Origin: Microdochium bolleyi
Lineage: Eukaryota > Ascomycota > Sordariomycetes > Xylariales > Microdochiaceae
Direction of reading: 5' to 3'
Assembly (NCBI GenBank): GCA_001566295.1
Contig: KQ964305.1
Span: forward strand, 1 to 31,562
Length of the DNA: 31,562 nt
Positions within the stretch are counted from its first letter, which is position 1, and every line of letters starts with the position of its first letter. Positions 10,585 to 21,000 of the stretch are shown here, piece after piece. The notes beneath the pieces were generated by a model. It was given only the letters and a program-made list of their open reading frames with translations. It searched no databases and was not told the DNA's origin. Made by a program: the position numbers and the translations under genes.

Positions 10585-11620
10585 AGTTTTAGCACAGGCG
10601 CACTGTCGCTCTTTTTCGTCTTCAGGAACGCCTGGACCAACTGGACGCTGAGGCGAATTTGTTGCGCCTTCATCCTCGCGGGCGCCGTGTTCTGGAATGC
10701 ACTGGTGCGCTGCCTTGGGAACGAGGTACACGTTGCGACATGTACCGGCTTTAGGCGAGAGCAACGCTTCAAGGAACACCACGGTCAGAGCACTCGTCTG
10801 TCTGGTCAGTTGGCCGAAACCATTCTGTTTGGTCGTAATTCTTTCTCTGCTGACACTGCTAGTCTGTCGCCGCGTATTGTGTCATGATTACCACGGCAGT
10901 TTGTACGGCGAGGACGAGGAAGCGATATGCCGCAAAGGCGCAACAGATCGTATTGGCTGCGGCCGTGTTCGACGATCGGGGTAGGATCCTTGTCAGCCCA
11001 GATGGCCTGCTGCCCAGCGAGACGATTACGGAGACGTTCCCCCAAAAATCAGCCGACGATATCTTCAGTACCGCCCACCCGTTCTTCCACTGGATGTACA
11101 GGGCGTCTCGCAACTGGTCGAATGTTGCGACCTTGCTCGACTGGATGAGGACTCACTTGAACCGACTGCCCAGCGGTGGCGGCCGCGGCATGAGGTCCGT
11201 TAAACTAGTCCAGGAGAATGGCCAACTTGTCCAAAACTACGACATGATATTCCGCGAGCTGTTCTGCATAGCTGCGTCAACCCTGTCGTACAGGTTGGGC
11301 GAGGTCCTCGCCAATGCTGGGGCACTTTGGGACGAGATTTTTGTCACGGTGCACCATGGCCGCTCACCAGGCTTGGGACCACCGTCAACGGGATTGTCAG
11401 CCCTAATGGCACGGATGTCAGCATGCAGTCAAAGGCCGGAGACGCCCAAGCCCGACACGATCTGCTCGAAACGGGGGTAAGGCAAAGCCAGGACCTGATC
11501 GGCCGGGGTTGCCTGCTGGTCTTCGTGCGGCACCTTAGTGCACCTCGTGAGATAGCCAGGTTAGAAGCTTCCGGGTTCCGGTTCGCCGAGCCACGCCGTG
11601 TCGGGGGGCGAAGACCTCTA
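10585..11620 (+). pseudogene. MHYT-domain signalling protein, frameshifted remnant
   Basis: The protein can be followed through at least three frames. First comes a membrane part, with ALSLFFVFRNAWTNWTLRR and AGAV, then after a shift MHWCAALGTRYTLRH (the MHYT-like motif, near 10697) and a hydrophobic LVVILSLLTLLVC helix. From 10884 a soluble part follows: KRYAAKAQQIVLAAAVFDDR, GLLPSETITETFPQKSADDI, FHWMYRASRNWSNVATLLDW and RELFCIAAS. After another shift near 11330 the sequence continues with GCLLVFVRHLSAPREIARLE and SGFRFAE. This order matches fungal MHYT-domain proteins, in which a membrane sensor domain is followed by a cytoplasmic region of unknown activity. The N-terminal helices are missing, perhaps displaced by the transposon just upstream. 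The C-terminus runs into the 0.4 kb repeat at ~11604. Confidence 0.65.
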
Positions 11621-12004
11621 CTGCAGAGGCGCAAGCCCCACAACAGCTAGCACTGTGTCATCACTCGTACCCTATTGTCTTGGAAAAGTCAAAGAGTGTG
11701 GGAAGCGGACACCAATGTTGACCTCCGCTATAGAACCCGAGGAGGGAGATTTGTTCAATTCGTAACAAGTGCGGGAAGGTTTGTTTTCATGACCCGATTT
11801 TGTAAATCAACTCGTTAATGCAATACATGAAGACTCCAAACTAGGCCACAAATGACGTTGGAGCACAAAACGGCTGTCTGAGATGTCCCACCTGTGCGTC
11901 ACATTTGTCCACTTCTGTACCAGATGCTGCCAAGACTGGATGGCCCGTGCGCATAGAATCTTCTGCTTCGGGGAAGGCGGACATCGATTTCGAATTAGAC
12001 TGTA
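11604..12004 (+). repeat. Direct repeat copy A (~0.4 kb)
   Basis: This 401-bp block matches 22357-22734 in the same orientation. I counted about 22 differences over ~377 aligned bases (roughly 94% identity). This copy carries about 24 extra bases near 11740-11765. Both copies start at GGGGC(A/G)AAGACCTCTACT and end at about CGAATTAGACTGTA / CGAATCAGGCTGTA. No long open frame or terminal inverted repeat is evident, so its nature (solo LTR, small non-autonomous element, or segmental duplication) is open. Confidence 0.85.
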
Positions 12005-12308
12005 TCACAGAGAGAAGGCGTAAAGGTAGTGAGAGATGAAAAGTGGAGCATAGCCAATTCTGAGTTCAAAGAGTGCTCGTGAAGTCTTGACCCATAACTT
12101 TTGCACAACGCACATTCTTAGCGCCGGTATCACGCAGTCGACCCTTTCGTAGAGCTGAGCACCTGCTGAGACGACTCGTGACGGACCACTTCACCCAACA
12201 ATCTTGTGCCGATGCAACATGCCGTCTATGCATTTAGGGGTATGTTATTGGTCCTTGCGCGCAATGACACAAGCAAGTAGAGCTTCGTCCGATTAGAGAA
12301 CAGTTGCC
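12005..12308. other. Intergenic spacer
   Basis: Nothing recognised. The spacer separates repeat copy A from the 3' end of the minus-strand gasdermin-like candidate and would hold that gene's 3' region. Confidence 0.4.
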
Positions 12309-13052
12309 TCAGCCTATCTCTGATTCGGACAAATCCTTCTCGGCAGAATCCTCGACTACAAACTCCTTGCTCTCATCCCCTATGAACTTGTGAAGAGTCT
12401 TCGCACGCACAGGCGCACCAATCCTGAACTTCTTCGTCACAAATGGTGCCGTTGTAGTCAGCGAGACCGAGGGTCTTACAAGTGAGTACGATAAGGCAAT
12501 GACATTTTCGCCCGCTGCTATCAACTCTCGATATTGTCCGTTTGAGGTTGAGGCACTGGCCCCGGCACCTCGTTCTGTCGTCGATTGCGTGGTCCATTTT
12601 GCGTTGACGGCGACGAGAAAGCCAGTGACGAGGTAGGCGTGCCATGGCCATGCCCGTTCGAGGATCGGACGAACATTAGCTGCGTATTGATCGTTCGTCA
12701 TCAGGTCTCGGAAGGCGAATTGAGGGTTTGGAAGAGTATGATGTGTTAACTTGTCGCATTCGAAAGCCTCATACTGCTCCTTATAGCTGTGGAGCTCAGC
12801 CTTATGGCGTGTACTTAGTCGGCCATAAATGCTCCGCTGTTTTATAACTGTCGCGCGATCGATAACATGTGTAGAAACCGTTGGTTCTGGGAGGGTAAGA
12901 TTGTTCGTGTGAAGTGGCACACCTGGCAACGATTGAGGTGTCAAGAGGCCCTGGGGAGACTTCTTTGACTCCACGACGCGACCTAGAAGGCTGGTAGTGT
13001 CGGTGGCAGGCAAGGGCTTCTGAAGGACGAAAAACCGGGGCTTTGAAGGCAT
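12309..13052 (-). CDS. Conserved fungal protein, candidate gasdermin-like (HET-Q1/RCD-1 type)
   Basis: The frame encodes 247 residues from the first ATG at 13052; the few codons upstream are open only from a TTG. Visible features are a beta-strand-like PRFFVLQKP at residues 5-13 followed by a LLGRVV segment, a hydrophobic AYLVTGFLVAVNAKW at 139-153, ENVIALSYSLVR at 182-193, and a short acidic tail (residues 225-245). Length, order of these strands and a short C-terminal tail resemble fungal gasdermin-like proteins. Those are pore-forming cell-death effectors held inactive by a small C-terminal segment that a protease removes. The assignment is resemblance by eye, not an alignment. No protease gene is visible nearby; an NLR lies 5 kb away on the other strand. 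Otherwise it is a conserved fungal protein of unknown function. The reading frame is intact and single-exon. Confidence 0.5.
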   Translation of the reverse strand: MPSKPRFFVLQKPLPATDTTSLLGRVVESKKSPQGLLTPQSLPGVPLHTNNLTLPEPTVSTHVIDRATVIKQRSIYGRLSTRHKAELHSYKEQYEAFECDKLTHHTLPNPQFAFRDLMTNDQYAANVRPILERAWPWHAYLVTGFLVAVNAKWTTQSTTERGAGASASTSNGQYRELIAAGENVIALSYSLVRPSVSLTTTAPFVTKKFRIGAPVRAKTLHKFIGDESKEFVVEDSAEKDLSESEIG

Positions 13053-13206
13053 GCTTACGGCGGATGAGAGGCATGGTCCCAAGTAAAGTCAATATTGGTA
13101 TACGGACTTGACTTAAGGCATTGCAATACGCACAGCAACGGGTAAAATGGGTGTCGTGGGAATGGATATATGACTTGTTTAGCGATGTAGGTGGGGCAAT
13201 AGTTGT

Positions 13207-13398
13207 TTATGGCTTAGCCGACTGGGTTGTGTTCCCCTGAAGCACTGTACAGTCGCATTCGAAATCGGTGTCCGTGTAGGTCATGCAAAAATAGTTCAGC
13301 GCACGGGCACCCCGCTCTTGGCACTCCACATTAATCAGTGGAGAGGTGGATACCTCTGCGAGAAGGTGGGGGTAAACGACAGCCAATTCGTGCTCCAT
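13207..13398 (-). CDS. Small unassigned ORF
   Basis: The frame encodes 63 residues from an ATG at 13398, on the same strand as the gasdermin-like candidate and 154 bp upstream of it. It contains four cysteines, three of them clustered towards the C-terminus, and no signal peptide. I recognise no family. It could be a 3' exon of a longer minus-strand gene or a chance frame in that gene's promoter. Confidence 0.22.
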   Translation of the reverse strand: MEHELAVVYPHLLAEVSTSPLINVECQERGARALNYFCMTYTDTDFECDCTVLQGNTTQSAKP

Positions 13399-14235
13399 AG
13401 TCAGTAATGGCCTGACGCAGCTCCTCGCTTATTGCATAGATGGAGGCATTACATTATGAGAAAAAACACGATGCTGCAACAAATAAAGGTTTTGCAACCA
13501 AACATTTCCACACGTATTTGATCCTGTCGGCTGGCTGAACTTGGAAGCTATCGCTTATACCGCGAGCTTCTACAATCTCTCAAGTGCTCATAGCCATATC
13601 AATCTCGACTTCGATCGGCCCTCTTTGTGGCGAAGATATGGCATATTTAGCTTTCCGATACTCTACCGAGACTCTGCTCGCCGAACTGCGTGGTAAACGA
13701 GTAACACATACTCGGTCGATGTGTTGGCAGGAAACGCGAGTCCGCAGTACCGTGACATTATGGGCTGTACAGTGTATGGGCTGCAAGGAGCGCTCGCAAC
13801 AGCCAACTCTTCGTCAATAGCGTTTGACCTCCGCAGGGAAACAAATCAGCTTTCGGCAAAAAGCGAATGAAGTCAGGATGCAGATGACGACACCGGACCT
13901 ATAGTTGTTCACGGGATGGATTGCGGTCAGAGGAGCCTCCGTCCGTTTGTACCCGGAACCGCACAGGGATCAACCATCGTCGAGCTTCACGTATCGTCAA
14001 ATTACCGGACTCCTTCGATGGAAGCCATGCTCAGCTGCTTCAGATTAGTGAGAATGGGACGGCGGGAGCTCCTGAGTGCTGGAACAGAAGCTGGATGACT
14101 CATCTATATGTGGGTCCAATGCCTCATGTGGCTACCCTGTAGAGGCACAGTGGCTCTGTGCCTGGCCTCAACGATGGAATGGCCACGTGGGCATTGCCTT
14201 GCGTCACACAACTCACATCACCGCAACCGATCACG
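13399..14235. other. Divergent intergenic region
   Basis: The region separates the minus-strand gasdermin-like candidate from the plus-strand gene at 14236 and must hold both promoters. No TATA box or other element stood out. Short overlapping plus-strand frames at 13584-14300 show no family resemblance. Confidence 0.4.
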
Positions 14236-15582
14236 ATGCCATCCGACACCTATGCAGATCCGTGGCAAAACGACTACGAATGGCCAGTCCACGAGCTCGA
14301 TGACTACGAAAGCCCACAAATCCCGGCGGCAAGACCTGCGAACGATGGTCAAGGATTCCCCGAGACTCCGTCAATCGAAAGCCAGACCTCGGTGACTAGC
14401 AAACTGCCCCTAATTCGACTGGAGGACTGGGTTGAGGGGAAATCTTATGATGAGAATCCGCCTACTTGTATACATTACTCGATCGAATGGAAATTGACAG
14501 TAGATGGCAGAGTCGTCCCTGGCTCCAAGGATAGCGAGCAAAACCTAGTTCTCGCCCCGGGCGACTACTGGGAGAAGACCCTACGAAGCAAACTCGATAA
14601 ATTATCAATGAAGAAGCTAGCCTCGAATCGATCGTATCGACCAGACGACACCACCGTTGTAGTCCATGTGCAGGATCGATCGGAGAGAGACTTTGTTAAA
14701 AGATTCGACGAACTAGACATCGAATGGTCGATTTTGGAACAGCAACTTCTCCTCTGGAGCAACCTGTTTCGTGCTGGACGACGATTGAGGATCGAGATCA
14801 CATTCAACTACATCCAAACAAGTGGAGGCGCTGGTGTAACAACCAAGCGTGGGACCAAACGAGGCTTCGCGTCTACTTCAGAACGTATGCTCGCCCAACG
14901 TGACATGCACCTTACTGCCGAGGAAGGCTCTAGTGGGCAGCCATCCATTTGCCAACAGGTGTATGCGACCTTTCGCTGCCCAGGTCCACCCTGCCACGTT
15001 GGACCATACTGCTGGCAGGATAAGGACACTAAGAAGCGATACCGCTTAAAAACACACCACTTCAAAGCACTGATTGAGCACGTTGAGCAGGGTGGCACTT
15101 TACTTGATCATGACGATGTTCCTAGCAGCCTTCGTGAGCAGCTGTTCGCCGAGGACCAGCAACGTTTAGAAGAACAGCAGCGAAAAGCAACGTCTCGAGC
15201 TAGTTGCCCACCGATTAGTATCACAAATATCATGCCAAATGCCGGACTCTCTCCTGCTCCAGAATCCGTGGCTGTTTCTGCAATAGCATCAACGTCTGTC
15301 AGCAGACCATTGCCGTCTGCCGCTTCTCTTGAGATACCTGGCCCACGAGACATCGCAGTGAAGGACTATTGCAACTGGCATTGTCTGCAAGTGGAACACC
15401 TATCCATCAAGCAGGAGTTCCAGAACATCTACCTCGTCATGATGGAACATTGCCTCGACCTTGAGCAAGTCTTTGAGGATCAAGACCCGGGCTTTTTCAT
15501 GGAGAAGGGAGTGAAGATCGGAGTCGCCCGACGTTTTGTCCGCGACATCAGTAAATGGGTCACGCTGCGCAGTAAACAGTGA
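14236..15582 (+). CDS. Conserved fungal protein of unknown function
   Basis: The frame encodes 448 residues from the ATG at 14236 (A at -3); an in-frame ATG at 14179 is the alternative start. It has an acidic, disordered N-terminus (to ~75), then a folded part with the conserved-looking stretches IEWKLTVDGRVV, DDTTVVVHVQDRSERDFVKR, LLLWSNLFRAGRRLRIEITF and CPGPPCHVGPYCWQD. The last carries clustered Cys/His that could bind zinc. A glutamine/glutamate-rich helix (ARGUABLY coiled, REQLFAEDQQRLEEQQRK) and a serine/alanine-rich linker follow. The C-terminal ~70 residues form a helical unit (LDLEQVFEDQDPGFFMEKGV, GVARRFVRDI) of the kind seen in SAM-like domains. I recall similar uncharacterised proteins in many ascomycetes but no assigned function. 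No intron or break is seen. Confidence 0.7.
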   Translation: MPSDTYADPWQNDYEWPVHELDDYESPQIPAARPANDGQGFPETPSIESQTSVTSKLPLIRLEDWVEGKSYDENPPTCIHYSIEWKLTVDGRVVPGSKDSEQNLVLAPGDYWEKTLRSKLDKLSMKKLASNRSYRPDDTTVVVHVQDRSERDFVKRFDELDIEWSILEQQLLLWSNLFRAGRRLRIEITFNYIQTSGGAGVTTKRGTKRGFASTSERMLAQRDMHLTAEEGSSGQPSICQQVYATFRCPGPPCHVGPYCWQDKDTKKRYRLKTHHFKALIEHVEQGGTLLDHDDVPSSLREQLFAEDQQRLEEQQRKATSRASCPPISITNIMPNAGLSPAPESVAVSAIASTSVSRPLPSAASLEIPGPRDIAVKDYCNWHCLQVEHLSIKQEFQNIYLVMMEHCLDLEQVFEDQDPGFFMEKGVKIGVARRFVRDISKWVTLRSKQ

Positions 15583-15610
15583 TAGGGCTCAAATGTTTTA
15601 CAGCACGTTT

Positions 15611-16574
15611 TCATAGTTTCTCAATTGTAATGCCTGCATTCTGAAAATGGCCTTTCGCGCTCGCCTTCCTCGCACCCACTGTCTGCACGCACCACTCGAG
15701 AAATCCAGCGAAGTCCTCTTCTTTCCGCCAGTGTCTTTTGATGAAGCGCTTCAACTCTGCAAAAAATTCCTCAATCGGGTTGAAGTCCGGTGAATATGGC
15801 GGCAAATACACTAGCTTTACGCCAGCGTCCCTGCATAGCTCATAAATCCTGTCAGAGTGATGGAAAGATGCATTGTCCATGACGAGTACGGATCTTGGCT
15901 CCGGCCATTTGCCACAGTGCGGAAGCAGTCTCTCGAGAAAGTCTTCGAAGACTTGCGCATCAGTCGAACCTTGGAAAATCTGAGAGAAGACCACTCCATC
16001 TTGTGAATAGGCTGGAAGAATTTGATATCTCTGCTCTCGGTGGAAACGTGCAACTTCTACGGGGGGGGGGGGTGCCAATTGGCGACCAGCCAGTCCGTCG
16101 AAACCCAGCTCTTCTATCACAACCTGACTCATCGGTAAATACCAAATGGTAAGATGAGAATGCGGACAGGTTATAGAGATAAAAATCACGTAGGTCTGCG
16201 TTCTGCTCCTCGGCGATTCGACGAATCACTTTTTTGGTCCATCCTTCCGCTCGTAATGCACGACTGATACTTGACGCTGTGACCAAGGTCTCGAATTCGT
16301 CCCAGATGAACACCACCATCTCATCTTGGATCCCAGGTTTTTCAAGCAATCGATCGAATAACGCGCTGAGCATTGCCGGGGTGATACTCTTCGGTCGACC
16401 AGACACGTTCGGAGGGGCTTTCGTAGTGCCAAAGTGTCGCAGATGAGAGCGTAGACGTCGGACAGTGCGCTGACTGCATCGTGCGGTCTTGGCTATCTCA
16501 TTGTCAGCATAATTTCCACTTGTGATCATATACTCGAGTTGTTCGTGGACAGCTTGCGCAAGGTTCGGGGCCAT
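15611..16574 (-). mobile_element. Tc1/mariner-like transposase, one frameshift
   Basis: Two overlapping frames make one transposase. The N-terminal part starts at the ATG at 16574 and has helix-turn-helix segments (NEIAKTARCSQRTVRRLRSH, SSISRALRAEGWTKKVIRRI) and the first catalytic Asp in VFTDESGC. The C-terminal part has the second Asp in VLVMDNASFHHSD and Glu in PPYSPDFNPIEEFF. Spacing is 34 residues (DD34E). The parts are separated only by a homopolymer at 16061-16072: with 11 instead of 12 bases there, the frame would be continuous. The break is therefore either one recent slippage mutation or a sequencing error. Clear inverted ends were not found. Confidence 0.82.
16061..16072 (+). repeat. 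12-G homopolymer (12 C on the coding strand)
   Basis: The run codes for prolines in the transposase and is exactly where its two frames meet. Such runs are prone to replication slippage and to base-calling errors. Confidence 0.9.
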
Positions 16575-18036
16575 GGTTGTTCAAGGTTGTTGGTCACCCA
16601 TGGCGACGTCAGACATTCGTGGTCGGGGCGTGCGTTCTGTCCTCCGGCTCAACCTCGGATGAATCGGAGTGGGCGTAGGCGCCACCTTGAACATCTCTCA
16701 CACGAACCAATGATCGATTGAGCTGGAGGAGGAAAAGCCGAGTCCCACTCCACGCCTAAGAGATCCTACTTGCCCACGAAGGATACCCACTAACAATTCC
16801 TCATGGTCAGATGCATCACCTGCGTTATCTGCTGAATATGGCACAGGGGTGTCTCGAGGAGAGAAGGCAGGGAGCTGCATTACAGTATGTTCTTACAGTA
16901 GATAGTTAAGGCCTGTAATATCCTCGGTCTGGATGCTCGGCCCACTACAGACGCTTGCGACCGAGACCCTACAGGAAACTGCTCTTACTCCAAGTCCTGG
17001 AGCTTGTCCGTGTCCGGAACCATGTCATCAATGAGCTGAGTGGGAGACTCCAATAATTTATGTTAGAATCACTTTCGGCAACACTCAGCGCGGCAAATCG
17101 GACAATCCGACAATGCCTTTCACAGGTATTACCTAGTATATTACTGTACTGTACCGAGGACAATTATGGATGGACCTTGGCTCTCATGCTCACAATCCTG
17201 CCATGATCCCCGCAAACGGTGCCGCGCACTGGCCCACACTTGCGCATTCAAGGCTTCAAGTTGAATCCCACTCCTTCAGCCTGCTCATCACCATCCCTGC
17301 TGGTGCATGGTGGGGCATCAAACGCAGCCTGCTTTCATTCCATGTGCCTCTCTGCCTTAAAGTAGCCAAAAATAGTCTTGGAAGAAGGCTAGCCAATAAA
17401 ACCAGTTGCTGTGCTCCCTTTGAGTGGATAAGGAATCTTACAGCACGCCTTATTGTTCTGCCCCGCCAGTCCTGTGTTTGGGCGAACGTCGCATGCTCAT
17501 CTCCAAGGAGTGTCACTCGACCCCGCATCCTTGGGAGCACACATTGCCCACGGCGCGGCACTAAGCTCCAGTTATCTTGATCGCAAAGTCTCGACGAATC
17601 GCCCAATTTCCTCCGTCTTTACGATCAGATATCCAAGGCTATTCTATGCATAACAAGTAGGATGGGGTTCCGTTCGGCTTTGCAAGCATGTTGACAGAGG
17701 GCAATCGGCTGTAACATAGTATGTCTACATAAGCGCCGGGGTGTTGGCCCCCAAGCCTTTCCAGCGAGAGCCTGATCAAACGTCTCCGGCAACAGCCCAC
17801 ACCAATCATGCACGACCACGAAGCGCCGGCGCCGCGACGAAGGGGAACAGGCTGGATGCCGCCGTAGCCTGGTTCTATCCCCCAACACTTTTTTCTCCCC
17901 ATGAGACTCTCATGGCCGCACTCTTTAACAGGCGACGAAGGCCTGTATCCATCGCTGGCTCTGTCTTGTCCAAACCCGATAACAACGTCTTCGCTACCCC
18001 TTAACGCCAATACTCGCTCCCAGAGGCCCTTGCACG
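16575..18036. other. Intergenic, upstream region of the NLR
   Basis: No gene was recognised in 1.4 kb. Frames at 17170-17580 (plus) and 17256-17606 (minus) overlap each other and look like chance. The last ~150 bp before 18037 contain pyrimidine-rich stretches (for example around 17878-17900) suitable for a fungal promoter or leader. Confidence 0.4.
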
Positions 18037-21000
18037 ATGTCAGCCCCTCGGGCCCTCGATAACCCTGACGCGTACACGATCGGCTGGATCGCTGCCCTAC
18101 CAATCGAGAGGGCTGCCGCAGAGGCTATGCTCGACGAGGACCATGCGCCTCCAACCAGCTTTGTCAGACATCAAAGCGATACGAATGTTTACACATGGGG
18201 TCGACTGGGAGAGCACAACATTGTCATTGCCTCACTTGCGGCCGGGGTATATGGCACCACATCAGCTGCGACGACTGCGTCGTGCCTCCTTGCCTCTCTG
18301 CCATCCATTCGCATTGGCCTCATGGTCGGCATAGGCGGCGGCATCGCTCGCCTGGATAAGGATCAAGATATCCGACTGGGCGACGTTGTGGTGAGCCAGC
18401 CGGATGGGACGACGGGCGGGGTGTGCCAGTATGACTTGATCAAAGCAAAGGCTGGCGGCAAGCGCGATCGCAAAGGCTTTCTCAGACCGCCGCCGACAGT
18501 ATTGCTCAACGCGCTGGCCAAGATCCAGGCCGATCACGAGCGCAAGGACTCTAAGGTTCCCCGCTATGTACAAGAGATGCTGGAGAAGAACCCCAAGATG
18601 GGCAGGAAGACTAAGAAAAGCCCCGGCTTCGCTCATCAAGGCTTCGAAAACGACCGCCTGTTCCAGGCGTCCTACGACCACATCAGCGGGCCGGACTGTC
18701 GTCACTGCAACGCAGATGGCGAAGTCCAACGAGACGATCGCGACATAACTGACCCTGAGATCCATTACGGCATCATCGCATCGGGCAATACTCTCGTCAA
18801 AGATGCGGCAGAGCGCGACCGAATTGTCGACGACATTGGCGGGGACTGCCTCTGCTTCGAGATGGAAGCGGCTGGCCTGATGGACCACTTCCCTTGTCTT
18901 GTGATCCGGGGCATCTGTGACTATGCCGATGCTCACAAGAATGATCGGTGGCAGCGGTACGCCTCAGCAACTGCGGCCGCGTATGCTAAGGAGCTTCTCG
19001 CGTATGTGCCGGCCGTCGAGTTACAGGAGACTAAGAGGGCATTGGAGGTGCTACACTCTGGTTAGTTATTTATTTTATTGCAGGAAATGTCGACCGGCTG
19101 AAACCGAGGGTTGAATCAATGCTCATACTAGCTTAGTCGATCAAAAAATCGATGATGTACAGAAAAGTGTAACAGATACGCAACGTGTTGCTAGTTCGAT
19201 CAAGACCGGCCTTCACAGCGACAAAATCGAAAGGTGGTTACGCCCTTCCGACCCGTCCACGAACGCCAACCACGCGAGGAAGCTCCGACATGAGGGCACC
19301 GGAGCGTGGCTTTTGGAGCACCCGGTATTTCGGTCGTGGAAGGCAGGGTCGTGTCAGCATGTATGGCTCCACGGGCTCGCGGGATGCGGCAAGACCGTCC
19401 TCAGCACAACAGTGCTAGACCACCTCGAGGAGCGGCAGGACCGACTACTCCTCAGCTTCTTCTTTGACTTCAGCGACACCTCGAAGCAGACTGTGGACGG
19501 AATGCTGCGGTCACTTGCCTTCCAGTTGTACCGGACCACGGCTAAGTGTGCAATGCATTTAGACGCGTTGTACGGGACGCATCACGACGGCCGCAACCAG
19601 CCGACTAGGGAGACGCTGCTGCACGTCGTTTGCAAGATGCTCGCGAGTCACGAAAGGGTGGTCATCATCCTAGACGCCCTGGACGAATCAACCACGAGGG
19701 GCGAACTCGTCTCCGGGATTAAGGACATTGCTTCTAGACTGGAATCGAGGCACGTTCAGCTGATCTGCACCAGTCGTCCTGAACCGGACTTTCGATGCAG
19801 CATGCCCGAGCTGATGGGGGAGGGAAATTGCTTGAAATTAGATAAGCACGCGGTGGACGGGGACATTCGATCCTATGTCGCAGCACAGCTTGTGGAACGC
19901 CACGAGTTCCGAAGCAAGTATCTGTCGCAGGGCCTCCTCAAACAGATCCAAAGCAAAGTTGGGGACGGGGCCGATGGCATGTAAGCTGCCTATTTTATCC
20001 CCGGGTTGGGCTTGACATACTGACATAATACAGGTTCCGATGGGCTTTCTGTCAGTTGGAAAGCCTTGCGCAGTGTCTTCATGAGACGGCGGTGGAGCGA
20101 GCACTTGCAAGCCTGCCGCACGACCTTAACGAGACATATGGGCGAATGCTTGAAGTCATTCCGGCGGAGCTTAAACACGACGCACTTCGTCTTCTACAAT
20201 TCTTGGTGCACTCTAAGCGGCCACTTCGGCTGGCGGAGGCTGTGGAAGTACTAGCAACACAGATCGAAGGGGAGATCGCCGGCTTTAACGTCAGGAGTCG
20301 ATTGTTCCGCGAGACTGACGTGTTGAGGTACTGCCCAGGTTTGGTGGTCATCGTCCACGCTGACGTCGACGAGCTTCATCTCTCACATTTTTCGGTCAAA
20401 GAGTACCTACTAGGTATTCAGCAGATCAAGCTGCCGAGTGCCAGCATCACTATTGCGATGACCTGCCTAGCATATCTCGCGGACATCGAATGCAGCGACG
20501 CTGAGATCAGGCAGCAGTTCCCGATGGCGCGATTCGCAGCACAGGTGTGGACTGGCTTTGCTGCTGCTGCCGAAACCGCTGGGAGTGTGTTGGAAGCGAG
20601 CGTAAGATTCCTTCAAGGGGAGGCGACCTTTCAGAGATGGTGCCGGCTATACCAGCAGGATACATATTGGGATGATAATCCTGGACCTCCAAAAGGATCG
20701 CGTTTGTACTACGCTTGCTTTGGGGGTCTATCCGGAACTGCGACGTCGCTCCTAGAGAAGGGGGCGGACGTCAACGCGCAGGGTGGCGAGTACGGCAACG
20801 CTCTGCAGGCTGCCTCAGCTCGAGGTCACGAGGCTATCGTGAGACTGCTTCTCGCCCAGGAAGCCGACGTCAACGCGCCGGACGGCGTCTACGGTAACGC
20901 TCTNNNNNNNNNNNNNNNNNNNNNNNNNNNNNNNNNNNNNNNNNNNNNNNNNNNNNNNNNNNNNNNNNNNNNNNNNNNNNNNNNNNNNNNNNNNNNNNNN

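Noticed and set aside
17170..17606. Overlapping 136- and 116-codon frames on opposite strands
   Set aside because: Neither shows a domain, and mutual overlap with no other support suggests chance.
18262..18936. 224-codon minus-strand frame
   Set aside because: It lies wholly opposite the well-supported nucleoside-phosphorylase exon and has no domain of its own.
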